64,000 bases of DNA from Cellulosimicrobium cellulans (GCF_016921195.1 NZ_JAFGYF010000001.1:496001-560000), one strand, 5' to 3'; numbered from the stretch's first letter, positions 50,320 through 59,687 are shown. The notes: generated by a model from the sequence alone, not told the origin. A program made the numbers and translations.

Positions 50320-53043
50320 GTGACCGGACCTCAGACCGATCCCGCCCCTGCGCCCGGTGCGCCTCGGCACCTCGTCGTCGTCGGCGGCGGCATGGTGGCG
50401 CAGCGGCTCGTCGAGGCGCTGCGCGCGCGCGACACCGACGGCGCGTGGCGCGTCTCGCTCTTCGCCGAGGAGCCGCGCAAGCCGTACGACCGCGTCGCGC
50501 TGACGAGCTACTTCTCGGCCCGCGACGCCGAGGAGCTCACGCTCGGCGACCCGGCCCTGTGGGACGACCCGTTGGTCACGCTGCACCGCGACTGCGCGGT
50601 GACGTCGATCGACCGTGAGGCGCAGACCGTCACCGACCGGCTCGGACGCGTGCACGCGTACGACGAGCTCGTCCTCGCGACGGGGTCGAGCGCCGCGATG
50701 CCGCCCATCCCGGGCAACGACCTCCCCGGCGTGTTCGTCTACCGCACGATCGACGACGTCGCGGCGCTGCGCGGGTGGGTCGAGGAGAAGCGCCGGACCG
50801 CCACGACCGAGGGCGGCTGGGAGCGGCCGGTGCGCGGCGCGGTGATCGGCGGCGGCCTCCTGGGCCTCGAGGCGGCGGGCGCGCTCAAGGCCCTCGGCGC
50901 GCAGGCGACCGTCATCCAGTTCGGCACGCACCTGATGGACGCCCAGATCGACCTGGGCGGCGGCGAGGCGCTCAAGCGCCTCATCAACGGCATGGGCATC
51001 GCGGTCCGGTGCAGCACCGGGACCAAGGAGATGAAGGTCTCCCGCAGGACCGGGCACGTGGGCCGGCTCGACTTCGCCGACGGCGGCCGGCTCGACGTGG
51101 ACGTCGTCGTGGTCGCGACGGGCGTGCGGCCGCGCGACGAGCTCGCCCGCGCGGCGGGGCTCGCGATCGGGGAGCGCGGCGGCGCCGTCGTCGACCTCGC
51201 GTGCCGCACCGAGGACGAGCACGTGTGGGCCGTGGGCGAGGTCGCGTGCATCGAGGGGCGGTGCATCGGCCTGGTCGCGCCCGGCTACGCGATGGCGGAG
51301 GTCGTCGCGGACCGCCTGCTCGGCGGCGAGGCGACGTTCCCCGGAGCGGACACGGCGACCAAGCTCAAGCTGCAGGGCGTCGACGTCGCAAGCTTCGGCG
51401 ACGCGCACGGTCGCACGGAGGGCGCCATGGAGCTCGTCTGGGCCGACCCGGTCGCGGGCGTCTACAAGAAGCTCGTGCTGTCCGACGACGCGCGCACGCT
51501 CCTGGGCGGCGTGTTCGTCGGCGACGCCGCGCCGTACGCGTCGCTGCGGCCGATGCTGGGCACGGAGCTCCCGGGCGACCCGGGGCTGTTCCTGCTCCCC
51601 GAGGGGTCCGGGAGCGGGGCGCCGAGCCTCGAGCTCCCCGACGACGCCACGGTCTGCTCGTGCAACAACGTCAGCGCGGGCACGATCCGCGGCGCGGTGA
51701 CCGAGCACGGGTGCGCCGACCTCGCGGGCGTCAAGGCGTGCACGCGCGCGGGGACGAGCTGCGGGTCGTGCCTGCCGCTCGTCAAGAAGATCACGACGAC
51801 CGAGCTAGCCCGCGCCGGCGTCGAGGTCTCCAGTGCGCTGTGCGAGCACTTCGACCTCTCGCGCGCGCAGCTCTTCGACGCGGTGCGCGTCGCGGACCTG
51901 CACACGTTCAGCGAGATCGTCGGGCGGTTCGGCAGGGTGCCCGAGCCCGTGACCGACACGCAGGGCGCCGTGCTCGTCCGCGACGCCGGGCGCGGCTGCG
52001 ACATCTGCAAGCCCACCATCGCGTCGATCCTCGCGTCGCTCGGCAACGGGCACATCCTCGACGGCGAGCAGGCGACGCTCCAGGACACCAACGACCACGT
52101 CATGGCGAACCTGCAGAAGGACGGCACGTACTCCGTCGTCCCGCGCATCCCCGGCGGCGAGATCACGCCCGACGGGCTGCTCGTCATCGGCCAGGTCGCC
52201 AAGGACTTCGGGCTCTACACGAAGATCACGGGCGGCCAGCGCATCGACATGTTCGGCGCGCGCATCGAGCAGCTCCCGCACATCTGGCGCCGGCTGGTCG
52301 AGCACGGGTTCGAGTCCGGGCACGCCTACGGCAAGTCGCTGCGCACGGTGAAGTCGTGCGTGGGGTCCACGTGGTGCCGGTTCGGCGTGCAGGACTCGGT
52401 GGGCATGGCGGTCGAGCTCGAGCTGCGGTACCGCGGCCTGCGCTCGCCGCACAAGCTCAAGCTCGGTGTCTCCGGGTGCGCGCGCGAGTGCGCCGAGGCG
52501 CGCGGCAAGGACGTCGGCGTCATCGCGACGGACAAGGGCTGGAACGTCTACGTCGGCGGGAACGGCGGGTTCACGCCGCGGCACGCCCAGCTCCTCGCCG
52601 AGGACCTCGACGACGAGTCGCTCGTCCGGACCGTCGACCGCTTCCTCATGTACTACATCCGCACGGCCGACCGCCTCCAGCGCACGGCCGCGTGGGTCGA
52701 GGACTACGAGGGCGGCCTGGACGCGATCCGCGAGGTGGTCGTCGAGGACTCGCTCGGCATCGGCGCCGACCTCGACGCCGCGATGGCCCGCCACGTCGGC
52801 GACTACGAGGACGAGTGGCGCGCGGTCCTCGAGGACCCGGAGAAGCTGCGCCGCTTCGGCTCGTTCGTCAACGCGCCCGCCGAGCCCGACCCCGACCTCG
52901 CGTACGTCACCGAGCGCGGCCAGATCCGGCCCGCGACGGCCGACGAGCGCGCCGCTCTCGAGGAGGCCCGCGCCGCGGGTCTCGCCACCGTCCCCGCCGG
53001 CCCCGTGGTGATCGCCGGCACGACCCTGGAGGTCCGTCGATGA
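50320..53043 (+). CDS. nirB: NADH-dependent assimilatory nitrite reductase large subunit
   Basis: This 907-residue cytoplasmic enzyme takes nitrite to ammonium with six electrons. Domains in order: FAD (VVVGGGMVAQRLVEAL), NADH (VIGGGLLGLEAAGALKALG), BFD-type [2Fe-2S] (VCSCNNVSAGTIRG and CGSCLPL, near 440-490), and two ferredoxin-like and siroheme domains. The siroheme-[4Fe-4S] ligands are in VKSCVGSTWCRFG and GVSGCARECAEARG. The length is about 60 residues above E. coli NirB, mainly at the C-terminus. The GTG at 50320 has AGGAG upstream; the frame to 50236 is rejected. Its siroheme comes from cysG and cbiX in the same operon. Confidence 0.95.
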   Translation: MTGPQTDPAPAPGAPRHLVVVGGGMVAQRLVEALRARDTDGAWRVSLFAEEPRKPYDRVALTSYFSARDAEELTLGDPALWDDPLVTLHRDCAVTSIDREAQTVTDRLGRVHAYDELVLATGSSAAMPPIPGNDLPGVFVYRTIDDVAALRGWVEEKRRTATTEGGWERPVRGAVIGGGLLGLEAAGALKALGAQATVIQFGTHLMDAQIDLGGGEALKRLINGMGIAVRCSTGTKEMKVSRRTGHVGRLDFADGGRLDVDVVVVATGVRPRDELARAAGLAIGERGGAVVDLACRTEDEHVWAVGEVACIEGRCIGLVAPGYAMAEVVADRLLGGEATFPGADTATKLKLQGVDVASFGDAHGRTEGAMELVWADPVAGVYKKLVLSDDARTLLGGVFVGDAAPYASLRPMLGTELPGDPGLFLLPEGSGSGAPSLELPDDATVCSCNNVSAGTIRGAVTEHGCADLAGVKACTRAGTSCGSCLPLVKKITTTELARAGVEVSSALCEHFDLSRAQLFDAVRVADLHTFSEIVGRFGRVPEPVTDTQGAVLVRDAGRGCDICKPTIASILASLGNGHILDGEQATLQDTNDHVMANLQKDGTYSVVPRIPGGEITPDGLLVIGQVAKDFGLYTKITGGQRIDMFGARIEQLPHIWRRLVEHGFESGHAYGKSLRTVKSCVGSTWCRFGVQDSVGMAVELELRYRGLRSPHKLKLGVSGCARECAEARGKDVGVIATDKGWNVYVGGNGGFTPRHAQLLAEDLDDESLVRTVDRFLMYYIRTADRLQRTAAWVEDYEGGLDAIREVVVEDSLGIGADLDAAMARHVGDYEDEWRAVLEDPEKLRRFGSFVNAPAEPDPDLAYVTERGQIRPATADERAALEEARAAGLATVPAGPVVIAGTTLEVRR

Positions 53044-53480
53044 GCGTCGTGTCAGCAGAGCAGGTTGCGCACTCCGTGGAGACGGCGGACGCGCTGGGGT
53101 GGGAGCGCGTGTGCCTCCTGCGCGACCTCCTCGTCGAGCGCGGCGCCGCCGCCCTCGTCGGTGGGGTGCAGGTCGCGCTGTTCCGCCTCCCCGACGACAC
53201 GGTGCGCGTCGTGCAGCAGCGCGACCCGTACTCCGGCGCGAACGTCATGTCGCGCGGCATCGTCGGCACGCGCGGGGGAGTGCCCACGGTCGCCGGACCC
53301 ATGTACAAGCAGGTCTTCGACCTCGCGACCGGTCGGTGCCTCGAGGCCGCCGGGTACGTGCCCGTCCAGGGCCTCGCCCCGGACCTGGCGACGTGGCCCG
53401 TCGAGGTGCGCGACGGCGTCGTCCACGTGGGGGACCGTCCCGTGGCCCACCCGGACACCCCCGCGGACGGTGCGTCATGA
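53040..53480 (+). CDS. nirD: Nitrite reductase small subunit
   Basis: This 146-residue Rieske-like beta protein lacks the Cys-His cluster ligands of true Rieske proteins, as usual for NirD. The core is VQVALFRLPDDTVRVVQQRDPYSGANVMSRGIVGT and then VPTVAGPMYKQVFDLATGRCLE. It stabilises NirB. The ATG overlaps the nirB stop and the stop overlaps cysG, so subunit ratios are translationally coupled. Confidence 0.93.
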   Translation: MSVVSAEQVAHSVETADALGWERVCLLRDLLVERGAAALVGGVQVALFRLPDDTVRVVQQRDPYSGANVMSRGIVGTRGGVPTVAGPMYKQVFDLATGRCLEAAGYVPVQGLAPDLATWPVEVRDGVVHVGDRPVAHPDTPADGAS

Positions 53481-54838
53481 CGACGCTCCTGGGCCTGGAC
53501 CTCGCCGGTCGCACGGTCCTCGTGGCCGGGGGCGGTCCCGTCGCGGCCCGCCGCGCGCGGGCGATGGCCGACGACGGCGCGCACGTCCGCGTCGTCGCGC
53601 CCCAGATCTGCGAGGACCTGCGCGACCTCGTCACCGCCGCGCTCCACGCCCCGCTCCTCGCGCCGTCGTCCGCCCAGCGGCAGCCCGACGGCGGTGCAGG
53701 GCCGGGCGGCCGCGTCACCTGGGCGCCGCGCGAGGTCCGCGAGTCGGACGTCGAGGACGCGTGGCTCGTGCTCGCCGCGACGGACGACTCGGGGACCAAC
53801 CGCGACGTCGCCGCATGGGCGGCGGCGCGCCGCACCTGGTGCGTCAACGCCGGCGCGGCGCACGAGGGCACTGCGCGCACGCCCGCGACGACCCACAGCG
53901 GCGACGTGCTCGTCGGGGTCGTCACGGACGTCCCCCCACGCCGTCCGTCAGCGGACGGTCGCGCTCGGGAGCGACGAGCGGCCGACGACGCGGCCGAGCG
54001 GCGCGGCGCCGACCCGCGGCGGGCCCGCGCCGTCCGCGACGCGATCGCCGAGCACCTGCGTTCCGGCGGCGCCGACCAACGGCGCCACCGGCCGGCCGAC
54101 GGCGGGCTCGGGCGCGTGACGCTCGTCGGCGGAGGCCCGGGCGCCGTCGACCTGCTCACCGTCCGAGGGCGCCGGGTGCTCGCGGAGGCGGACGTCGTCG
54201 TCGCGGACCGGCTCGGACCCGTCGACGTGCTCGACGAGCTCGCGCCCGGGGTCGAGGTGATCGACGTCGGCAAGACGCCCGGGAACCACCCCGTGCCGCA
54301 GCACGAGATCAACGCGATCCTCGTGGAGCAGGCGCAGCGCGGTCGTCGCGTCGTGCGGCTCAAGGGCGGCGACCCGTTCGTCTATGGTCGCGGCGGCGAG
54401 GAGGTCGTCGCGTGCCGGGAGGCCGGCGTGCCGGTCGACGTCGTGCCGGGGGTGTCCAGCGCGCTGAGCGTGCCGGCGCTCGCGGGCATCCCGCTCACGC
54501 ACCGGGGGACGGTCGCCGCGTTCCACGTCATCAGCGGGCACGACGGGCTCGATGCCGCCGCGCTCGCCGGGGTGCGCGACCGCACGGCTACGCTGGTGGT
54601 CCTCATGGGTGTCTCGCAGCTCGCACGCATCACGGCCCAGGCCCTCGGCGCCGGGGCCGACCCCGCGCTGCCCGTCGCGATCGTGGAGAGCGGCTCGACG
54701 CCGCGCCAGCGCGTCACGCGGGCCTCGCTCGGCGAGGTCGTCGAGCGTGCCGCCCAGGTCGGGGTCCGGGCCCCGGCCATCATCGTGGTGGGGGACGTCG
54801 CCGCGGAGGGACGGCTCGACCCGGCGACGGTCGCGTGA
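53477..54838 (+). CDS. cysG: Fused precorrin-2 dehydrogenase / uroporphyrinogen-III C-methyltransferase
   Basis: This 453-residue bifunctional enzyme makes sirohydrochlorin from uroporphyrinogen III. The N-terminal part (residues 1-150) has the NAD-binding loop VLVAGGGPVAARRARAM, and AATDDSGTNRDVAAWA follows. The methyltransferase part (about 215-453) has VTLVGGGPGAVDLLT, RLKGGDPFVYGRGGEE and VVPGVSSALSVPALAGIPLTHRG. The middle dimerisation and ferrochelatase segment of E. coli CysG is replaced by a short Arg-rich linker, so iron insertion is probably left to CbiX encoded two genes later. Confidence 0.92.
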   Translation: MTTLLGLDLAGRTVLVAGGGPVAARRARAMADDGAHVRVVAPQICEDLRDLVTAALHAPLLAPSSAQRQPDGGAGPGGRVTWAPREVRESDVEDAWLVLAATDDSGTNRDVAAWAAARRTWCVNAGAAHEGTARTPATTHSGDVLVGVVTDVPPRRPSADGRARERRAADDAAERRGADPRRARAVRDAIAEHLRSGGADQRRHRPADGGLGRVTLVGGGPGAVDLLTVRGRRVLAEADVVVADRLGPVDVLDELAPGVEVIDVGKTPGNHPVPQHEINAILVEQAQRGRRVVRLKGGDPFVYGRGGEEVVACREAGVPVDVVPGVSSALSVPALAGIPLTHRGTVAAFHVISGHDGLDAAALAGVRDRTATLVVLMGVSQLARITAQALGAGADPALPVAIVESGSTPRQRVTRASLGEVVERAAQVGVRAPAIIVVGDVAAEGRLDPATVA

Positions 54839-56055
54839 GCGGCACCGGCAGCACCGAGATCGACCCGCCCGTCGCGACGTCGGCCCACGGAGGGGCGGTC
54901 TCGGACGCACCGGTCGACGGCGCGTCCGGTCCCGACGGGGAGCGCCCCGCCCTCGGTCAGGTCATGGCCGGCTGCACGGTGCTCGTCACGGCCGACCGCC
55001 GCAAGAGCGAGCTCGCCGCCGCCCTGCAGCGCCGGGGCGCCGAGGTCCGCCACGCGCCCGCGCTGAGCATGATCCCGCACGCCGACGACGAGCGGCTCCT
55101 CGCGGGGACGCGCGACCTCGTCGAGCACCCGCCGGACGTCGTCGTCGTCACGACGGGCATCGGCTTCCGGTCGTGGGTCGAGGCCGCGGACGCGCACGGC
55201 CTCGCGGACCGCCTGCTCGAGGTGCTCGCCGACGCGCGGATCGTCGCGCGCGGGCCCAAGGCGCGCGGCGCGATCCAGGCCGCCGGGCTCACGGCAGACT
55301 GGGTCGCCGAGTCCGAGACGTCGGCGGAGATCGCCGACGTGCTGCTCGGCGAGGGCGTCGCCGGGTTGCGCATCGCCGTCCAGCACCACGGCGCCGGGGC
55401 CGACGGCCTCGACGTCGTGTTCGCCGAGGCGGGCGCCGAGGTCGCGAGCCTCGTCGTCTACCGCTGGGGGCCGCCGCCCGACCCCGAGGCGCTGCGCGCG
55501 TCCGTCGAGGCCGCGGCCGTCGGCGAGATCGACGCCGTCGTGTTCACCTCCGCGCCCGGTGCCGAGGCGTGGCTGAGCGCCGCCGAGGAGCACGGCGTGG
55601 GCCGCCTCGTCGTGTCGCGGTTCCAGGACGGGTCGATGGTCGCGGCGGCGGTCGGGCCGATCACGGCGAAGCCGCTCGAGCACCGCGGCGTCACCCCGCT
55701 CCAGCCCGAGCGCGGGCGCCTCGGCGCGCTCGTGCGCACGCTCGTCGCGCACTACGAGCAGGCCGAGACCCTCGCGCTGGCGACCGTCGCGGGCGTGCTC
55801 CAGATCCGCTCGCGCGTCGCCGTGCTCGACGGCGAGGTGCTGCCCCTCTCGCCCAGCAGCCTCGAGGTGCTGCGCCTGCTCGCCGCGCGCCGCGGTGACG
55901 TCGTCACGCGCGACGACGTGCTCGACGTCCTGCCCGGCGACTCGCGCGACCCGCACGCCGCCGAGGTCGCCGTCGCCCGTCTGCGCGAGGCGACCGGCCG
56001 GCGCGACCTCGTCAAGACCGTCGTCAAGCGCGGATACCGATTGGAGCTCGCATGA
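54835..56055 (+). CDS. nnaR: HemD-like transcriptional regulator (NnaR type) of nitrate/nitrite assimilation
   Basis: In this 406-residue protein, residues about 45-300 have the two-lobed uroporphyrinogen-III synthase fold (VLVTADRRKSELAAALQRRGAEV, then VVTTGIGFRSWVEAA and VVFTSAPGAEAWL). Residues about 315-406 form an OmpR-type winged helix (LDGEVLPLSPSSLEVLRLLAARRGDVV and LVKTVVKRGYRLEL). This fusion matches NnaR, which in Streptomyces assists GlnR at nitrate/nitrite genes. A true hemD lies at 12527-13543, so this copy is regulatory, perhaps sensing a tetrapyrrole. The GTG overlaps the cysG stop, and the stop overlaps cbiX. Confidence 0.88.
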   Translation: MSGTGSTEIDPPVATSAHGGAVSDAPVDGASGPDGERPALGQVMAGCTVLVTADRRKSELAAALQRRGAEVRHAPALSMIPHADDERLLAGTRDLVEHPPDVVVVTTGIGFRSWVEAADAHGLADRLLEVLADARIVARGPKARGAIQAAGLTADWVAESETSAEIADVLLGEGVAGLRIAVQHHGAGADGLDVVFAEAGAEVASLVVYRWGPPPDPEALRASVEAAAVGEIDAVVFTSAPGAEAWLSAAEEHGVGRLVVSRFQDGSMVAAAVGPITAKPLEHRGVTPLQPERGRLGALVRTLVAHYEQAETLALATVAGVLQIRSRVAVLDGEVLPLSPSSLEVLRLLAARRGDVVTRDDVLDVLPGDSRDPHAAEVAVARLREATGRRDLVKTVVKRGYRLELA

Positions 56056-56888
56056 GCGCGGAGATCGTGGCCTCTCCCTCGGGAGCGTCGTCGGACTCAT
56101 CGTCGGGGGACGTGGGCCGCACGACGCCCGCGTCCGTGCTCATCGGGTGCTCCCACGGCACGAGCGACCTCGCCGGCCGTGACGTGATCCGCGCACTGCT
56201 CGACGACGTCCGCGCCGCACGGCCCGACCTCGACGTGCGCGAGGCGTTCGTCGACGTGCAGCAGCCCGAGGTCGCGGACGTCGTGACGTCGGTCGTCGCT
56301 CCTGCGGCGACGGAGGACCCGGACGGTTCCGCGCCGGACGCCGGGGAACCCGGGGACGCGGTCGTCGTGCCGCTGCTGCTCTCCGGCGGGTTCCACGTGA
56401 GCGTCGACGTCGCGGCGGCGGTCGAGGACCGCGGTCCCGGCACCGGTCGCGCCGCCGCGTCCACCCCCCTCGGGCCGGACCCTCGCCTCGTGGACCTGCT
56501 CGCCGAGCGGCTCGCCGACGTCGGCCTGCGCCCGGAGGACGCCGTCGTGGTCGCCGCCGCCGGCTCGAGCCGCCCGGGAGCCGCCCGCGACGTCGAGGAG
56601 CTCGCCGCGGGCCTGCGCGAGCGCGTGCCCGGCCCGGTGACGGTCGGCTACGGCGCCATGGCCGAGCCCTCCGTGCCCGACGCCGTCGCCGCCGCCCGCG
56701 CCGACCTCGCCCCGGGCGGGCGCGTCGTCGTCGCGGCCTACCTCCTCGCGCCGGGGTTCTTCTACGACCGCGTCCTCGAGGCCGGCGGCGACGTCGTCAC
56801 CGCCCCGCTCGCCCCCGACGCCCGCCTCACCGCGATCGTCCTCGACCGCTACGCCACCGCCGCGGCCACCCTCGCTCAGCCGAGGTAG
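56052..56888 (+). CDS. Sirohydrochlorin ferrochelatase (CbiX/SirB family)
   Basis: This 278-residue chelatase should insert iron into sirohydrochlorin to give siroheme for NirB. It has the N-terminal metal site SVLIGCSHGTSDLAG, where the His is catalytic, and a second copy of the fold from VVVAAAGSSRPGAARDVEELA. GGRVVVAAYLLAPGFFYDRVLEAGG closes the protein. The double-domain form is typical of actinobacteria. The last codons and the TAG stop fall inside the 21-bp repeat array, so the C-terminus (AQPR) appears to have been rewritten by the repeat. Confidence 0.88.
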   Translation: MSAEIVASPSGASSDSSSGDVGRTTPASVLIGCSHGTSDLAGRDVIRALLDDVRAARPDLDVREAFVDVQQPEVADVVTSVVAPAATEDPDGSAPDAGEPGDAVVVPLLLSGGFHVSVDVAAAVEDRGPGTGRAAASTPLGPDPRLVDLLAERLADVGLRPEDAVVVAAAGSSRPGAARDVEELAAGLRERVPGPVTVGYGAMAEPSVPDAVAAARADLAPGGRVVVAAYLLAPGFFYDRVLEAGGDVVTAPLAPDARLTAIVLDRYATAAATLAQPR

Positions 56889-57078
56889 TACCGAGGTCGG
56901 CCGAGGGAGAACCCCTGGTCTCGCGAGATGGAACCGCGGCCCCGCGAAGGAGAACCGTGGTCTCGCGAGGTAGAACCGCGGTTCTATCTCGCGGGACCGC
57001 GGTTCTCCTTCGACCGACCACGGTTCTACCTCGGCCGACACGGGTTCCTTCTCACGCGACCGGGGCTCTACCTCGTGA
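56877..57078. repeat. Inverted array of 21-bp GAGGTAGA units between convergent genes
   Basis: About five direct and five inverted 21-bp units meet at TAGAACCGCGGTTCTA (56971-56986). The central arms (56945-56978 and 56979-57012) pair over 34 bp with only three G-U pairs and no loop; pairing continues outward with mismatches. Unit core: CGAGGTAGAACCG. The left edge provides the TAG stop of cbiX (56886-56888) and the right edge the TAG stop of the MFS gene (57070-57068). The structure can terminate both genes. Related units sit inside copA and hemD. Confidence 0.92.
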
Positions 57079-58558
57079 GGGTCGGACGGGTGCGGGGGGC
57101 CAGGAGGGCGACGCCCGCCGCGAGCAGCACCGTGACGCCGAAGCAGACGACGTACGACGCGAGGCCGAGCGTCGGGTGCAGGGCCCACAGGAGCGAGCCT
57201 GTGACGGCGAGCGCGGTCGCGGCGGCGACGGCGTCGGACACCTGGAGCGCCGACGAGTTGGCGCCCTGCTCGGCGACGGGCGAGAGCTCGAGCGTCAGCA
57301 CCGACAGCGTCGGGTGGGTCATGCCCATGCCGAGCCCCGCGAGGGTCCACGCGACCATGCCGACGACGGGCGGGACGGCGGTCCACGCGAGCAGCGCCGC
57401 GCCGCCGATGCCGAGCGCGACGAGCGTCCCGCCGAGGCGCACGTACCCGGCGTGCTGGAGCCCCCAGGTCGCGCGACCGCGCAGCCAGGACCCCGTCGAC
57501 CAGCCGACGGCGCCGAACGTCAGCACGGCGCCCGCGAGCGACGGCGCAAGGCCCCGCTCGTGCGAGAGCAGGAGCGGGAGCAGCACCTCGGCGCCGGTGA
57601 AGGCGGCGGCGACGAGGCCGCGGATCGCGATGACGCTCGGCAAGCCACGCGCGGCACGGGTCGTGCCGGGAGGCAGGAGTCGCGGGACGGCGAGCGCGAC
57701 GGCCGCGAGCGCGGCGACGAGCAGCAGCACGAGCCCGGTGCCGCGGAGCTGGCCCGCGTAGTTGAGCGCCCCGATCCCGACGGCGGCCACGACGGCCCAG
57801 GCGAGCGAGGCCTGGCGCGCGGTCCGGTCGAGGGGCGACTCGGCGTCGGCGGTCCCGTGCGGAGGGAGGTCGTCCGACGAGGACTGGAGGTCGTCGGAGA
57901 CGCGGGACGAGGCGTCCGGGGCCGAGCCGCGGGCGGCGCGCATGCCGGGCCGCATGAGGATCAGTGCCGGGACGGCGAGGACCGGGACCGCGAGGAAGAC
58001 CCACCGCCAGCCGACGTGCTCCACGACCAGCCCGGCGATGGCGGGGCCGACGATGGACGGGATCACCCACGCCGCGGCGAACGCGGCGAAGACCTTCGGC
58101 CGCCGGTCGGTGGGGAACACGCGCGCGACGAGCACGTAGAGCGCGACGATGTAGAGGCCCGTCCCGACGCCCTGGAGCACGCGGCCGGCGACGAGGACCA
58201 GCATGTCCTGCGCGAGCCCCGCCACCAGCAGGCCGGCGAGGAAGAGCCCGATGCCCGTCCACAGCGGCGTCGTCGGGCCCGCGCGGTCGCTCCAGCGGCC
58301 GGACGCGACCATGCCCACGACGCTCGACGCGAGCGACGCGGCGAACGCGAGCGTGTAGAGGGTGAGGCCGTCGAGCTCGACGGCGACGGTCGGCATGGCG
58401 GTGGCGACGGCGAGCGCCTCGAACGCGCCGAGGAACACGAACGCGACCATGCCGAACAGGACGGTGCGCTGCGTCCCGGGGGAGAGCGTGCCCGTGTGGG
58501 GCGCGTCGGGGGTGCCGTGCACCGGCGCGTCGGCGTCGGTGCGGGGGTCCGCCGTCAT
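57068..58558 (-). CDS. MFS drug-type efflux transporter
   Basis: This 496-residue transporter has 12-14 membrane helices. The MFS loop motif GRWSDRAGPTTPLW follows helix 2, and GVGTGLYIVALYVLVARVFP resembles motif C-like sequence of exporters. A polar loop (SAPDASSRVSDDLQSS) separates the halves. The ATG at 58558 overlaps the stop of the quinone oxidoreductase by 4 bases, so both are in one SoxR-controlled operon, which suggests export of redox-active compounds. The stop codon lies in the 21-bp repeat array. Confidence 0.88.
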   Translation of the reverse strand: MTADPRTDADAPVHGTPDAPHTGTLSPGTQRTVLFGMVAFVFLGAFEALAVATAMPTVAVELDGLTLYTLAFAASLASSVVGMVASGRWSDRAGPTTPLWTGIGLFLAGLLVAGLAQDMLVLVAGRVLQGVGTGLYIVALYVLVARVFPTDRRPKVFAAFAAAWVIPSIVGPAIAGLVVEHVGWRWVFLAVPVLAVPALILMRPGMRAARGSAPDASSRVSDDLQSSSDDLPPHGTADAESPLDRTARQASLAWAVVAAVGIGALNYAGQLRGTGLVLLLVAALAAVALAVPRLLPPGTTRAARGLPSVIAIRGLVAAAFTGAEVLLPLLLSHERGLAPSLAGAVLTFGAVGWSTGSWLRGRATWGLQHAGYVRLGGTLVALGIGGAALLAWTAVPPVVGMVAWTLAGLGMGMTHPTLSVLTLELSPVAEQGANSSALQVSDAVAAATALAVTGSLLWALHPTLGLASYVVCFGVTVLLAAGVALLAPRTRPTLTR

Positions 58559-59595
58559 ACGAGAACGACCTTTCCGGTGGTGGCGCGCGCTTCGAGCTCG
58601 CGGTGGGCGCGCGCTGCCTCCGCGAGGGGTACCTGGTGCGTGACGACGTGCCACGTCCCGTCCGCCGCGAGCGCGAGCGCGCGCTCCTGCAGGTCGAACA
58701 GGTCTCCCCAGGGTCGGGCCCGGGGTCCCACGGCCCACCGTACGTCGCGCGCGGCCGTCCCCGCCCTGGAATTCATGACGTCCTCGGCGTCGTGGTCGAC
58801 GTCACCGGCGCGGTTCGGCGTGCCCGACGACCACCCGAAGAGCACGAGCCGCCCGTTCGGGGCGACGAGCGCGGCGGCGTCCGTCCCCGCGTCCCCGCCG
58901 ACGCCGTCGAGCAGGACGGTCGCCCCGGCCGGGGCGTGCTGCGCGACGGCGGCCCGCGCCTCGCTCTGCCAGCCGTCGGTCCGGTAGTCGACGACCGCGA
59001 GCCGTTCGGCGCGCGACTCCCCGGCGAGCGTGCGCACGAGCGCGACCTTCTCCGGGCCGCCCGCGAGCGCGACGACCCGCGCCCCGGCCGCGAGCGCGCT
59101 CTGCACGAGGAGCGTGCCGAGCCCGCCGCCCGCGGCGGTGACGAGCACGGTGTCGGCCGCCGTGAGCTCGGCGAGGTCGAGGATGCCGACGGCGGTGCGG
59201 CCGGTCCCGATCATGGCGATCGCGTCGGGTGCGGTGACGTGGTCGGGGATGCGGTGCAGCGCGCCGACGGGGACGACGGCGAGCCGCGCGTACCCACCCC
59301 CGTCGGGCGTGGCGCCGAGGTGGGCGGCGACGCGGCGTCCGCGCCACGCGGCGTCGACCGAGGGTCCGACGGCGGCGACGACCCCGGCGACCTCGCGTCC
59401 GGGGATCGTCGGGAGCGCGGGGAGCGGGAGGGGGCCGCCCGCGGCCTCGCCTCGGCGCAGGGTCGTGTCGAGCAGGTGGACGCCGTGCGCACGGACGGCG
59501 ACGAGCACCTGGCCCGGCCCGGGGACGGGGTCGGGCACCTGGTCGAGGACGAGGTTCTCGGGCGGTCCGAACGCGTGCAGGCGGATGGCGTCCAC
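58555..59595 (-). CDS. Zinc-binding-dehydrogenase-like NADPH:quinone oxidoreductase
   Basis: This 346-residue medium-chain dehydrogenase lacks zinc ligands. It has the N-terminal GroES-like domain (IPGREVAGVVAAVGPSV) and the Rossmann motif VTAAGGGLGTLLVQSALAAGARV, as in QOR/crotonyl-reductase types. It should reduce quinones by NADPH. It is divergent from soxR, with a SoxR box 93-110 bp before its start. It is the first gene of the operon with the MFS exporter. Confidence 0.9.
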   Translation of the reverse strand: MDAIRLHAFGPPENLVLDQVPDPVPGPGQVLVAVRAHGVHLLDTTLRRGEAAGGPLPLPALPTIPGREVAGVVAAVGPSVDAAWRGRRVAAHLGATPDGGGYARLAVVPVGALHRIPDHVTAPDAIAMIGTGRTAVGILDLAELTAADTVLVTAAGGGLGTLLVQSALAAGARVVALAGGPEKVALVRTLAGESRAERLAVVDYRTDGWQSEARAAVAQHAPAGATVLLDGVGGDAGTDAAALVAPNGRLVLFGWSSGTPNRAGDVDHDAEDVMNSRAGTAARDVRWAVGPRARPWGDLFDLQERALALAADGTWHVVTHQVPLAEAARAHRELEARATTGKVVLV

Positions 59596-59687
59596 GGGTG
59601 CTCCTCACGTCGGGGTCGGCGTCGGCACGGGGCCTCGCCGGGGCGGCGGCACGCGTCCCGGTCCGGGCGCGCCCTGCTAGTCTCGAA

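Noticed and set aside
56877-57078. CRISPR array
   Set aside because: The 21-bp units are contiguous, have no spacers and include inverted copies; no cas genes are near.
59457-59472. A fourth copy of the 16-nt 3'-UTR module
   Set aside because: The resemblance (CAGGGTCGTGTCGAGC) is partial, lies inside the conserved coding sequence of the oxidoreductase and has no hairpin at the 9-nt spacing.
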